DNA from: UBA7236 sp044227505
GTDB lineage: Bacteria > Bacteroidota > Bacteroidia > Chitinophagales > BACL12
Length of the DNA: 64,000 nucleotides
Direction: 5' to 3'
Assembly: GCA_044227505.1 (NCBI GenBank)
Contig: JBGAWP010000012.1
Span: forward strand, 1 to 64,000
Shown: positions 14,324 through 23,850 of the stretch, piece by piece
Layout of the letters: every line of letters starts with the position of its first letter
Numbering within the stretch: the first letter of the stretch is position 1
The notes under the pieces: generated by a model
Databases searched by the model: none
What the model saw: only the letters and a program-made list of their open reading frames with translations
Told to the model about the DNA's origin: nothing
Program-made: the position numbers and the translations under genes

Positions 14324-16902
14324 ATGAATCACCACCTATTGCCCATTTCAGAAATAGAGCAACTTTTTAATACAAGTGAAGCTGGTTTGAATGTTGTAGC
14401 CGCTGAAAAGCTCTTGTTGGAATTTGGCAAAAATGAATTGGCTGCTAAAAAAAAGAAATCCATCATTGTAATCTTTTTAAGTCAATTTAAAGATGTGATG
14501 ATCTTTATATTATTGGCAGCAGCAGCAGTTTCCATTTTTATAGGAGAGATCAATGACGCTTACGTAATTCTCATTATTGTGATATTAAATGCCGTTATCG
14601 GTTTTATGCAGGAATATAAGGCTGAAAAGGCGATGCTTGCTTTAAAAAAGATGTCGGCAAGTTCAACTATTGTTAGGCGTGAAGGTAAAATATTTGAAAT
14701 ACCAAGTGCTGAATTAGTTCCGGGTGATGTAGTAATAATGGAGTCCGGGAATTTAGTGCCTGCAGACATGCGTTTAAGAGTATGCCACTCCTTGAAGATA
14801 GAAGAGGCTGCGCTTACAGGAGAATCAATTGCTATTGATAAAACTACAGAGGAACTCACGGAAGAAAAATTATCGCTGGGTGACATGACCAACATGGCAT
14901 TTAAAGGTACCGTTGTAACCTATGGAAGAGGGGAAGGTATAGTGGTTGCCACAGGAATGCAAACGGAAATTGGAAGAATAGCAAAATTGTTGGATATAAA
15001 AGAACTTCAAACTCCGCTGCAAAAAAAATTATCTGATTTCGGAAAAAAACTGTCGTTTGTTGTTATAGCAATATGTGTGATGATGTTTGGGGTTGGTTTA
15101 TTACGGGGAGAAGAACCAATTCAAATGTTGCTCACATCTATTTCAGTTGCCGTTGCAGCAATACCGGAGGCACTACCTGCCTTAATAATTATTGCTTTAG
15201 CCATTGGTGCTAAACGTCTTGTTCGTATTAATGCACTGATTCGCAAATTACCGGCAACAGAAACGTTGGGATCTGTTACTTATATCTGCACAGATAAAAC
15301 CGGAACAATTACACAAAATAAAATGACTGTAACAAATATCTGGCAATTGCCGGAAACCAGTTCTATAAATAATTTAAGTGCCGATGAATTACTACTTATA
15401 GCGATGGAACTCAACCATGACGTAATAATGGATGAAAGTAATAATTTAAAAGGTGACCCAACAGAAATTGCATTGGTAGAATATTCCAGGAGTAGCAGAA
15501 ATAATAAAATTGCATTCGACATCAATCTACCCCGAGAACAAGAATTGCCTTTTGATTCGGAACGCAAACGCATGAGTGTAATTTATCCCTTTAATAATGC
15601 ATGGATTGTAATAACAAAAGGCGCTGTTGAGTCTATTCTTAACATTTGCGATGAAAAAAATGCTGTTCAAATTAATTCCACAACGGCCGAATTTGCAAAA
15701 GAAGGTAAACGTATTTTGGCATATTCATTTAGAGAATTACCAGATTTACCCGATACCTTTTCAATAGAGACCATAGAATGTAAAATGCATTTTCTGGGAT
15801 TGGCTGCAATGATAGACCCACCGCGTTTGGAATCCAAACAAGCAATAAAAGATTGCAAAACAGCAGGTATCATTCCTGTTATGATAACGGGTGATCATCC
15901 TATAACTGCAAAGGTGATTGCAAAGGAAACAGGTATAATTGAAGATGCTAACGACAAAATTATTACCGGAGCAGAATTAGCTGCATTATCGGACGCTGAA
16001 TTTGAAAAAGAGGTTGAAAATATCCGATTATATGCCCGTGTTTCGCCGGAGCAAAAACTACTTATTGTAAAAACACTGCAAAAAAAATCACAAATTGTTG
16101 CGATGACCGGCGATGGTGTAAACGAGCCTTGCGCAGAGCTGATATTGGAGTTGCAATGGGAATTACAGGTACAGATGTGAGCAAGGAAGCTGCCGACATG
16201 ATTTTACTTGATGACAATTTTGCAACATTAATTAAAGCTGTAAAAGAGGGAAGAAGAATTTATGATAATATTCGCAAGTTTTTTAAATATATTTTAACTA
16301 GTAATGGCGGGGAAATCTGGACTTTATTCCTTGCCCCCCTTATAGGGTTACCTTTACCACTATTACCAATTCATATTTTATATATTAATTTGGTAACGGA
16401 TGGTTTACCAGGTTTGGCATTTGCTGCGGAACCATCAGAAGAGGATATTTTAAACCGAAAACCACGAAAACCCAATGAAAGTATTTTTGCAAATGGAATA
16501 GGTATCCATATTCTTTGGGTTGGATTTTTTATGGGTGCAATATGCTTGGCAACGCAAATTTACGCGATGCATATGGAAAATGAGAAATGGCAGACTATGG
16601 TATTTACCGTTTTATGCGTAAGTCAAATGGGACATGCCATGGCGATCAGGAGTAATAAGCAATCATTGTTTAAACAAGGAATATTTGGAAATAAACAACT
16701 GGCAATTTCCGTCATACTTACTTTAGCTCTTCAGATGTTTGTTATCTATGCACCATTTATGCAGGATATATTCCGAACTCAAGCACTTTCACTTGTGGAA
16801 TTAACATTTTGCATCGTTGTCTCTTCCACTGTATTCTGGGTAGTAGAATTTGAGAAGTGGGTAAAACGCCTCAACGATAAAAGGTCAGGCGCGAAATCTT
16901 AA
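14324..16902 (+). pseudogene. P2A-type cation-transporting ATPase with frameshift in the GDGVNDAP motif
   Basis: Two overlapping frames (14324-16180 and about 16129-16902) together cover a full P-type ATPase of about 860 residues. The first carries the N-terminal cation-ATPase domain, TGES (165-168), the M4 motif PEALP, the phosphorylation site D324-K-T-G-T and the nucleotide-binding domain. The second carries M5-M10. At 16117-16131 the hinge reads GDGVNE then shifts; the expected NDAPALRR would need 7 more nt. The deleted residues include the conserved Asp that helps bind Mg. A calcium-type (PMCA/SERCA-like) pump is the nearest family. Either a true pseudogene or a sequencing/assembly error. 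Confidence 0.85.
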
Positions 16903-17035
16903 TATGTTTTTAGAAGCATAAGTATTCGTAAAATAAATCATAAGTAACATTGATAAATGTCATTTTTGCAGCCTCGCTCTCCAAAGTAACTTAGGGGTGC
17001 AAATAAATATTTAATAACAATTAAAACTCAAAATT

Positions 17036-17497
17036 ATGACTGCACTAACTTTAAAAAGAAAAAGCTTGTTACCTACTATTACAAGCAATTTTTTCAATGG
17101 CGGTAGCCTTTTAAATCCGAATTTTTTTGACATCGATGGCGATTTCTTAGATTTTGATATTGCAGATCGTATTCCTTCCGTAAATATCAAGGAAAATACT
17201 AAAGATTTTGCCCTTGAAATGGCAGTTCCGGGAATGGAAAAAGAAGACTTCAAGATCAATATTGAGAATGATATGCTTAATATCAGCTCAGAAAAAGAAG
17301 AAGAGAAAAAAGAAGAGAATGAAAATTACACCCGCAAAGAATATGCTTACAACAGCTTCTCCAGGTCTTTCCGTTTACCTGAAAATTGCCTGTCAGATAA
17401 GATAGATGCGAAGTACGAAAAAGGTATATTACATGTTACCATCCCTAAAAAAGAGGTAACAATAAAAAAAACAACTAAGGAAATTAAAGTATCATGA
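17036..17497 (+). CDS. Small heat-shock protein, Hsp20/alpha-crystallin family
   Basis: The 153 residues hold an alpha-crystallin domain at about 48-140. It starts at PSVNIKENTKDFALEMAVPG and ends at the hallmark KYEKGILHVTIPKKE (A-x-x-x-x-G-V-L form: YEKGILHVTIP). The flexible N-terminus (NFFNGGSLLNPNFFD) and short lysine-rich tail are typical. It is an ATP-independent holdase. It stands just before an HPF-like gene and FtsH, the other protein-quality genes of this island, and ends with a strong terminator. Confidence 0.95.
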   Translation: MTALTLKRKSLLPTITSNFFNGGSLLNPNFFDIDGDFLDFDIADRIPSVNIKENTKDFALEMAVPGMEKEDFKINIENDMLNISSEKEEEKKEENENYTRKEYAYNSFSRSFRLPENCLSDKIDAKYEKGILHVTIPKKEVTIKKTTKEIKVS

Positions 17498-17518
17498 TTA
17501 TTGGTATTTTCTGAGAAT

Positions 17519-17554
17519 AAACGACCTGCCCGAAAAGCAGGTCGTTTGTTTTTT
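17519..17554 (+). terminator. Rho-independent terminator after hsp20
   Basis: AAACGACCTGC (17519-17529) pairs with GCAGGTCGTTT (17537-17547) around a 7-nt loop, followed by GTTTTTT. The perfect 11-bp stem makes this one of the clearest terminators in the window, so hsp20 is monocistronic. Confidence 0.9.
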
Positions 17555-17600
17555 GGACTATTTCAAGTATTTATATTGACCATGGTTCTAAACCGCAGAT

Positions 17601-17631
17601 ATTTATCACCTTTCTCAAACATATGATAAAT
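17601..17631. promoter_or_regulatory. Inverted repeat upstream of the HPF-like gene
   Basis: ATTTATCA, a 15-nt spacer and TGATAAAT form a perfect 8-15-8 inverted repeat 140 nt before the HPF-like start. It could be an operator or a hairpin. An 8-15-8 repeat of other sequence stands before the FAD/Rieske gene at 27793-27823. Confidence 0.4.
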
Positions 17632-17770
17632 CTCATTGGGCAACTTGAGGATGGTCACCTCAGCAGGCCTATTGAAAAACTATCTTTAGTTCACATATAA
17701 TATTCTAAATATCAATAATAGGTGCACCTGGAATTCATAAATTTCAATTAATAATAATAAATATAACAAA

Positions 17771-18091
17771 ATGAAAGAATTTGAAATAAATAATATCCAG
17801 TTAAAGATACAAACTTCAAATCTGGATGAAGACGGGAAAATCAGTAATTATATCATCGAGCAAATTGAAGCTCTCGGCAAAAAATACAGCCGCATCAATA
17901 AATGCGAGGCATATCTAAAATTAATGAAGAACGATAAAAAAATGAATTGTTTGGTTGAAGTTAAGTTATTTGTTCCCGGTCAGAGCCTGATAGCCATTGA
18001 CAATCAGCAAACATTTAAGCTCGCATCTAAAATGGTATTTGACGACCTCAAAAAACAGCTTGTCCGTTTCAAAGAAAAAATCAGCGAATAG
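17771..18091 (+). CDS. HPF/RaiA-like ribosome-associated protein
   Basis: The 106 residues are the length of a short HPF/YfiA. The opening FEINNIQLKIQTSNLD, the helix YIIEQIEALGKKYSRINKCEAYLKLM, and VEVKLFVPGQSLIAID then FDDLKKQLVRFKEK follow the beta-alpha-beta-alpha fold of the S30AE family. These proteins bind the small ribosomal subunit and favour inactive 70S or 100S particles during stress. The lysine-rich surface is weaker than in typical HPF. It is set between hsp20 and ftsH, each with its own apparent transcription unit. Confidence 0.82.
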   Translation: MKEFEINNIQLKIQTSNLDEDGKISNYIIEQIEALGKKYSRINKCEAYLKLMKNDKKMNCLVEVKLFVPGQSLIAIDNQQTFKLASKMVFDDLKKQLVRFKEKISE

Positions 18092-18218
18092 TTGAATTCA
18101 ATTTTTGTTTTGCAGATCAGACAACTAAAAATTGGCACCACCATAAGAATTAAGGAATATAATTAAATTCATTGATAACCCTTGGATTTTTTTTGATTAA
18201 CCCGAAAGATAACTGACG

Positions 18219-20168
18219 ATGGAAACAAACAATAAAAACACAACAGAAAAGGGAAATCAGGAAACACCAATAGCGAAACGGCCTCGTAAAAGCAATAAAG
18301 GGCTACTTTTGGTTTATGGTATAATAATCTTAATTCTGCTCCTGATCAGTTATACTTTTATTCAATTTCAACCTGCTGAAATTACCTGGCAAGAATTTGA
18401 TACTAAAATGTTACAACGCAATGCAGTTGAAAAAATAGAGATTCTTGATAACGAAAAGGCAGAGATCTATATTAAAAAAGAATTTAGTAACGACCCTGCA
18501 TTTACGAACGTTTTCCATCCGAACTTCGGAAACAAAATTAATGAGGGACCCCATTATTATTTCAATATTGGCTCCGTTGAATATTTCGAAAATAAAATGT
18601 CAGAGTCTGAAAAAATTAACCCGGAGAATGAAAAAATACCTGTCATTTTCACAAAAACGAGTAATTGGTATTCTGATTTGTTCCAATGGATTTTACCACT
18701 TCTATTGATCTTTTTATTCTGGTTTATTATTACCCGATTTATTGCCCGCGGAAGCCCACAGGGACCATCCGTATTTAATTTCGGAAAATCAACAGCTACT
18801 CTTTTTGATACCGGAGATAAAAAAAGTGCTGTCACATTTGAAGATGTTGCCGGACTGGAGGAAGCGAAAGTTGAGGTAAAGGAGATCGTAGATTTTTTAA
18901 TGGATCCAAAAACTTTTACTCGATTGGGTGCGAAGATTCCAAAGGGTGTTATAATAGTTGGCCCCCCGGGTACCGGTAAAACGCTTCTGGTAAAAGCGGT
19001 GGCGGGAGAAGCAAAGGTTCCTTTCTTTTCCATTTCAGGATCTGAGTTTGTTGAAATGTTTGTTGGTGTAGGAGCATCACGTGTTCGTGATCTGTTCCGA
19101 CAAGCAAAAGAAAAAGCACCCTGCATAATTTTTATTGATGAAATTGATGCAGTTGGGAGATCAAGAGGGCGGAACACCGTTTTTTCAGGTGCAAATGATG
19201 AAAGAGAAAGTACATTGAATCAACTCCTCACTGAAATGGATGGGTTTGGAACTAACAGCGGAGTGATTGTTTTAGCTGCAACAAACCGTGCCGACATGTT
19301 GGATCCTGCGCTTTTACGACCTGGTCGCTTCGACAGACATATTTACCTGGAACTCCCAACATTAATGGAAAGAAAAGCAATATTTAAAGTGCATTTGAAA
19401 CCACTTTTAAAAGAAAGCTCCGTTGATGCTGAACTTCTTGCTGCACAAACACCCGGGTTTTCAGGCGCTGATATTGCAAATATTTGCAATGAAGCAGCAC
19501 TCATTGCAGCGCGAAAAAAAAGATCAAAAGTCACTAAACAGGATTTCAGCGATGCGATCGATCGGATCATTGCCGGAATTGAAAAGAAAAGCAAGATCAT
19601 TTCTCCTGATGAAAAAAAGATCATTGCATATCATGAAGCCGGGCATGCAGTAGCAAGTTGGTTTCTACAAAATGTGGATCCGCTTTATAAAGTTTCTATT
19701 GTTCCAAGAGGCAAATCTCTAGGCGCTGCATGGTACCTACCTGAAGAAAGAACATTGCGAAATACTGCACAGTTTAATGATATTATGTGTGCAACACTTG
19801 GAGGCAGAGCAGCCGAGGAAATTATTTTTGGGGATATTACGTCGGGTGCATTGGATGATCTTGAAAAAGTAACACAACAAGCCTATACCATGGTAGTTTA
19901 TTACGGTTTCAGCAAAAAAGTGGGTAATGTTAGTTTCTACGATTCTGATGGATTGAACATATCAGGTTTACAAAAACCTTACAGCGAAGAAACCGGAAGA
20001 ATTATTGATGAGGAAGTCCGCAAACTAATTGAGGAAAATTATCAGACCACTAAGAAGCTGCTCAATGAACATAAAGAACAATTAAAAAAATTAGCGGAAT
20101 TGTTACTTGAAAAAGAAATAGCAGAAAAAGTGGATATTGAAAAAATTCTTGGAACCCGGCCACAATAG
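18219..20168 (+). CDS. ftsH: ATP-dependent zinc metalloprotease FtsH
   Basis: The 649 residues have the full FtsH plan. TM1 is about 28-48, a periplasmic domain runs about 50-150, and TM2 about 157-175. The AAA+ module has Walker A GPPGTGKT (about 248-255), Walker B IIFIDEID (about 303-310) and the second region of homology (PALLRPGRFDRH). The M41 peptidase has zinc motif HEAGH (472-476) and the third ligand region SGALDDLEKVT near 545. FtsH degrades damaged membrane and short-lived soluble proteins as a hexamer. Its place beside Hsp20, HPF and DnaJ suggests an extra, stress-island copy rather than the housekeeping one; that is inference. Confidence 0.95.
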   Translation: METNNKNTTEKGNQETPIAKRPRKSNKGLLLVYGIIILILLLISYTFIQFQPAEITWQEFDTKMLQRNAVEKIEILDNEKAEIYIKKEFSNDPAFTNVFHPNFGNKINEGPHYYFNIGSVEYFENKMSESEKINPENEKIPVIFTKTSNWYSDLFQWILPLLLIFLFWFIITRFIARGSPQGPSVFNFGKSTATLFDTGDKKSAVTFEDVAGLEEAKVEVKEIVDFLMDPKTFTRLGAKIPKGVIIVGPPGTGKTLLVKAVAGEAKVPFFSISGSEFVEMFVGVGASRVRDLFRQAKEKAPCIIFIDEIDAVGRSRGRNTVFSGANDERESTLNQLLTEMDGFGTNSGVIVLAATNRADMLDPALLRPGRFDRHIYLELPTLMERKAIFKVHLKPLLKESSVDAELLAAQTPGFSGADIANICNEAALIAARKKRSKVTKQDFSDAIDRIIAGIEKKSKIISPDEKKIIAYHEAGHAVASWFLQNVDPLYKVSIVPRGKSLGAAWYLPEERTLRNTAQFNDIMCATLGGRAAEEIIFGDITSGALDDLEKVTQQAYTMVVYYGFSKKVGNVSFYDSDGLNISGLQKPYSEETGRIIDEEVRKLIEENYQTTKKLLNEHKEQLKKLAELLLEKEIAEKVDIEKILGTRPQ

Positions 20169-20261
20169 ATAACAAATAATTCTTTTACTAAAGTTCCGGT
20201 TTAAATATGTAAATTCATTATGCATTTATTGTATCGGATCAATTTAAAAATACAATAATTA

Positions 20262-21197
20262 TTAATCAGGTTTCCGCATTTTTGACAGCTTTAGGAATAG
20301 TTCCTTTTCTTCATCGGATAAATTTTTAGGCACTGTAAGTGAAATTTTAACAAATGCATTTCCCCTTTCTTCCGGTTTACCATAAACCGGCATGCCCATC
20401 CCCTTTAATCGAAATATTTTTCCACTATTTGTTCCTTCAGGCACCTGAATATTTATTTTTTTATGTAGTAAATTAACTGCCATTTTACCACCTAGAACTG
20501 CGGTATAAATATCTAACTGCGCTTCGAAATGCAGGTCATTTCCCACAATAGAATAATGTGGATGGTTCTTTATGCGAACAGTTAAAAGCAGATCTCCCGG
20601 TACTGCCCCTGCTGATCCTGCACTACCCTTTCCTTTCATTCGCAATACCTGGCCATCATGAATACCCGGTTTAAATTTCAGGTTAAGTTTATTGCCATTT
20701 AAAGTTATTTGTTTAGTAACACCATTATAGGCATCCTCCAGGGTAAGTTCAATTTCAGCATGCTGATCCTGGCCTTTTCCTGCATGGGAAGTCCGCTGTT
20801 TTTTTCCATTGTTGCGGCCGAACTCTCCGCCAAATATCGATTCAAAAAAATCGGAAAAATTACCTGATCCTCCAAACATATCTTCATCGCCGAATTGAGT
20901 TCCGGGTCGTCTGGATTGTTTTGTCCATTTCTCCCACTCGAATCCCTCCTGACTTCCACCCTGCTGTGCATAGTCATTCCAGTTTTCACCTAACTCATCA
21001 TACTTTTTTCTTTTTACAGGATCTCCCAACACCTCATTAGCCTCGTTAGCTTCTTTGAATTTTTCTTCAGCCTGTTTATTTCCGGGGTTTTTATCCGGAT
21101 GGTATTTCAAGGCCAACTTGCGAAAGGCCTTTTTAATTTCTTCTTGTGATGCCTTTTTATCCAAGCCGAGAATAGCATAATAATCCTTATATTCCAT
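20262..21197 (-). CDS. CbpA-type DnaJ co-chaperone (J domain plus C-terminal domain, no zinc finger)
   Basis: The 311 residues begin with a J domain (residues 4-68) containing H33-P34-D35. A G/F-rich linker follows (about 75-140, GQSEGFE-like and FGGSGNFSDFFESIFGGEFG). The two beta-sandwich C-terminal subdomains run about 145-300 (IELTLEDAYNGVTKQI, ILTVRIKNHPHY-like, VPEGTNSGKIFRLKGMGMP). No CxxCxGxG repeats are present, so it is class B. It stimulates DnaK and presents clients to it. It is convergent with ftsH. Confidence 0.95.
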   Translation of the reverse strand: MEYKDYYAILGLDKKASQEEIKKAFRKLALKYHPDKNPGNKQAEEKFKEANEANEVLGDPVKRKKYDELGENWNDYAQQGGSQEGFEWEKWTKQSRRPGTQFGDEDMFGGSGNFSDFFESIFGGEFGRNNGKKQRTSHAGKGQDQHAEIELTLEDAYNGVTKQITLNGNKLNLKFKPGIHDGQVLRMKGKGSAGSAGAVPGDLLLTVRIKNHPHYSIVGNDLHFEAQLDIYTAVLGGKMAVNLLHKKINIQVPEGTNSGKIFRLKGMGMPVYGKPEERGNAFVKISLTVPKNLSDEEKELFLKLSKMRKPD

Positions 21198-21350
21198 AAT
21201 ATGTTGTGAAATTATTAATTAAATTCCATTGCTCTACTCTTAAGGAACTATTTTAAAGAGTTTTTAGTGCATTAAGCATAAATATTCAGTTTTTAATACT
21301 CCTAATGATCATCCGCAGAACTGATGTCAATTATTAACATTCCCCTTTCC

Positions 21351-21384
21351 AACAAAAAGAACCTGCAGTTTTTGCAGGTTCTTT
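21351..21384 (-). terminator. Terminator of the leftward baeRF-like gene
   Basis: AAAGAACCTGCA and TGCAGGTTCTTT (21356-21384) form a 12-bp perfect stem with a 5-nt loop. On the minus strand the stem ends TTCTTTTTGTT, a good U tract. It lies 142 nt past the stop of the gene at 21526-21951. The rest of the 328-nt gap (21198-21525) shows nothing else I can support, apart from room for the dnaJ promoter. Confidence 0.8.
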
Positions 21385-21525
21385 ATATCGGTATCAAGCA
21401 TTAGAGTATAAACTTGAACCATAAATCAGGATACTTCAATTATATTTAATAAATAGAGCATGTTAAATACATTAGAAACGTATTATTTATTGCAAAGTGG
21501 GGTATTATAAGACTTATAAGACAAG

Positions 21526-21951
21526 TTAATCTTGGAATGATTTTTTAACAAAAGCTTTTAACTGATTATCAGAGTTATAATTACCATCATCAGACCTTAT
21601 TACCTTATCAGCAAAATTTTGATCTTCTTTAAGATAATTACAGAACTCCTGCCTTGCAGTAGTAGGCCCAAAAACCAAAATCTCATCATAGTCAGAAAGT
21701 TTTTCTGCCAACTTATTATAATAACTGTTCAACGCATTTTGTTTTCTTTCATGTTTAGAAAATTCATTATTGGAAGATCTGAATCCACCAAGTTTAATTC
21801 CGTCAGAGGCTTCACCAGCAATTCGTTCCCTACTTTTAACAGTTGAAACAATAGTTTGAATACCAGCGTCAAGATCTTCCGGGTTAATAAATTTAGCTTC
21901 TTTATGATCCATCCAAATTGCCATTTTTTTTATTTCAAGTTGCTTTTTCAT
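21526..21951 (-). CDS. baeRF-like small protein (eRF1/pelota-domain-like), paralogue 1
   Basis: The 141 residues open with MAIWMDHKEAKFI, a motif shared with the protein at 30145-30528 (AGIWMDHANAHTF). They end with a release-factor-like block YDEILVFGPTTARQEFCNYLKE then NQLKAFVKKSF. Both fit the small baeRF-related family, distant relatives of eRF1 domains often annotated as host attachment or translational machinery proteins. The role is unproven; ribosome-linked stress action is inferred from the fold and the neighbours. A terminator follows at 21351-21384. Confidence 0.65.
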   Translation of the reverse strand: MKKQLEIKKMAIWMDHKEAKFINPEDLDAGIQTIVSTVKSRERIAGEASDGIKLGGFRSSNNEFSKHERKQNALNSYYNKLAEKLSDYDEILVFGPTTARQEFCNYLKEDQNFADKVIRSDDGNYNSDNQLKAFVKKSFQD

Positions 21952-22552
21952 TGTATTTAAATTAGTTTAGAAACCCATTCGAAGCTAAATTAGGTGACAT
22001 CTATTGCTTGAGAAATAAGGTAAATCATTTTTAGTTATGACAATTCTCACCTATTACTTCTCTCACTTCCCCAAAGTAAAGTTGGCATTAGGGGGGGGGG
22101 TACTAAATTCGTAATTAATAAACTTCAAGTAATATAAATGAGATATTCCTAAATGGTTGAAATTTTGGTATTAATTAATTAATAATTATGCAATTTTTTC
22201 TACACTTGTAGCTCTTTTTCTACAATAAAATAAATTAATTCAATTATTATTATAATTCTTAAAGTGCTTTAAATTCATGCAACGATTGTAAAATAAAATT
22301 CTGGGTTTTCGTCCCAATATCTATCACCATCTATATTCCAGCCGTTGAAATTAATTTAAATTATCCGCATATATTAAAATACTACAATGTATATACTCTT
22401 TTAAATCACTAATTTACTTTCAATATTAAATTTTTTAGTTCAATGGACAAATATTTGCATATCTGGAGTACCAGTTAGAAATATTTAATTCAATGCATTT
22501 TCGACTAACACTTATAGAAAATCCATTAAAGTCAAAATAATTTAAACACGAA
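21952..22552. other. 601-nt intergenic region with a G10 tract
   Basis: This gap separates the divergent baeRF-like and AraC genes and must hold both promoters. A -7-like TAATTTAG is readable on the minus strand near 21987. A run of ten G (22091-22100) stands out in AT-rich DNA. TACA-CT-TGTA at 22201-22210 is a small palindrome. No reading frame of note, RNA gene or repeat was recognised. Confidence 0.5.
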
Positions 22553-23095
22553 ATGAAGCTCCAGATTAAATACATGGTTAGCGATCGCTGTAAATTATTG
22601 GTAGAGACGGAACTGCAGAAGCTAGGTCTAAATATAGTAAATATAAGGCTTGGCGAAATAGAGATTGCAGAAAATCTTACGGAAGACAGCAGGCTCCTTT
22701 TAACAACAGCATTAACGGGTTCAGGGCTTGAACTTATAGAAGACAGGAGGGGAGAAATAGCTGAAAAGGTAAAGATTGCCATAAATGAAATGATAATGAA
22801 TAAAGAAAAAATACAAAAAGGCAGAATTTCCGACTACCTATGTAATTTATTGAATTGCAACTATTATTATATATCAAATGTATTTTCCTCAAAAGAAGGA
22901 ATAACAATCAGAGAATATTTGCTAAATCAGCGAATAGAGTATGTAAAAATCCTTATCGCCAAAAACGAGTTGAGCATTACAGAAATTGCCTATTCTTTAA
23001 ATTTCAGTAGTGTAGCGCATTTATCAGCGCAATTTAAAAAGGTAACCGGTTCACCTCCAACGCGTTACAAGTTTGCCACCAACTCGAATGAATAA
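22553..23095 (+). CDS. Short AraC-family regulator with HMA-like N-terminus, paralogue 1
   Basis: The 180 residues have an N-terminal ferredoxin-like region (1-70; IKYMVSDRCKLLVETELQKLG, then VRLGEIEI-like strand) and a C-terminal AraC DNA-binding domain (about 75-175; YYISNVFSSKEGITIREYLLNQRIE-type first HTH, ITEIAYSLNFSSVAHLSAQFKKVTG second). In related Bacteroidota proteins the first motif, as I recall, reads M-V-C-x-R-C, a metal-site pattern; here it is M-V-S-D-R-C, with only one Cys. Likely controls the membrane and iron-permease-like genes following it. Paralogue at 27063. Confidence 0.85.
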   Translation: MKLQIKYMVSDRCKLLVETELQKLGLNIVNIRLGEIEIAENLTEDSRLLLTTALTGSGLELIEDRRGEIAEKVKIAINEMIMNKEKIQKGRISDYLCNLLNCNYYYISNVFSSKEGITIREYLLNQRIEYVKILIAKNELSITEIAYSLNFSSVAHLSAQFKKVTGSPPTRYKFATNSNE

Positions 23096-23200
23096 AACTT
23101 ACATTATGTAATAAAGAATAATGTAGGGAACAAAAATATATTTTGTACAAAACTTTAAAAAAGAGTAACAGGCTCTTCCTGTAAAAAAAATAAAAATATA

Positions 23201-23386
23201 ATGCCTATTTTAACAATTTTGCTCGTTATTTTAATCGTTGGTGTATTACTTTGGTTAGTAAATACCTATGTTCCAATGGATCGCAAGATCAAAAGTATTC
23301 TCAATGCCGTTGTGGTAATTATCCTAATTATTTGGTTACTTGATGCCTTTGGTGTAATCAATATGATGAATAATGTCAGGGTATAG
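23201..23386 (+). CDS. Thivi_2564-type small membrane protein
   Basis: The 61 residues contain two hydrophobic helices (about 3-24 and 33-52) joined by NTYVPMDRKIKSILNAVV, the pattern of the Thivi_2564 family of tiny two-TM proteins. The function is unknown. It stands 105 nt after the AraC gene and 62 nt before the iron-permease-like gene, so it may be part of the regulator's target unit. Confidence 0.78.
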   Translation: MPILTILLVILIVGVLLWLVNTYVPMDRKIKSILNAVVVIILIIWLLDAFGVINMMNNVRV

Positions 23387-23448
23387 CGCTGTCTTGAATC
23401 CCAAATTTAACTGTATACTTAGATGCTTCATTGCCTGTTTTAATTGAA

Positions 23449-23850
23449 ATGCGAAAAATATATACCACAATCGAGCTTCTATTTGAAAGGTTAACCAATA
23501 TTGCAACAACATTATTGGGTAATAGTATCGTATTTATAATAGCACTCATAATAATTATTTGTTGGCTTAACAGCCCAAGTTTTTACGAACAATCGCTACG
23601 AGAGTGCATAAGAGACGTATTACATGGTTTGATTTTCCTAAGTTTATTCGTCATTCAAAAATCTTTTAATAAATTTTCTGCAGCCCTGCATTTAAAGGTT
23701 AATGAATTAGTGGCGTCACACGAACCAGCAAGAAATACCGTATTAAACACAGAAAACAAGTCAGAAAGAGAGATCGCTGAACTTTCAAAAGAATATAAAG
23801 TAATGTCAGAAGTTCTCAGTGATTTGAAAAAGGATATTAAAACCCGATAG
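23449..23850 (+). CDS. Low-affinity iron permease-like (Fet4-family) small protein
   Basis: The ATG at 23449 gives 133 residues; an upstream TTG at 23431 would add 6. Two membrane segments (about 24-42 and 60-78) enclose SPSFYEQSLRECIRDVLHGLIF, followed by VIQKSFNKFSAALHLKVNELV, typical of bacterial proteins in PF04120 (low affinity iron permease). A charged helical tail follows. Real iron transport by these short versions is unproven. The gene follows the Thivi_2564 gene and lies in the stress island. Confidence 0.78.
   Translation: MRKIYTTIELLFERLTNIATTLLGNSIVFIIALIIIICWLNSPSFYEQSLRECIRDVLHGLIFLSLFVIQKSFNKFSAALHLKVNELVASHEPARNTVLNTENKSEREIAELSKEYKVMSEVLSDLKKDIKTR

Noticed and set aside
16941..16968. 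GTAAC...GTCA before hsp20 as another Crp/Fnr site
   Set aside because: The spacing between halves is 10 nt rather than 4 and the distance to the -7-like CATTTTTG does not match the two sites near 31.4-31.8 kb.
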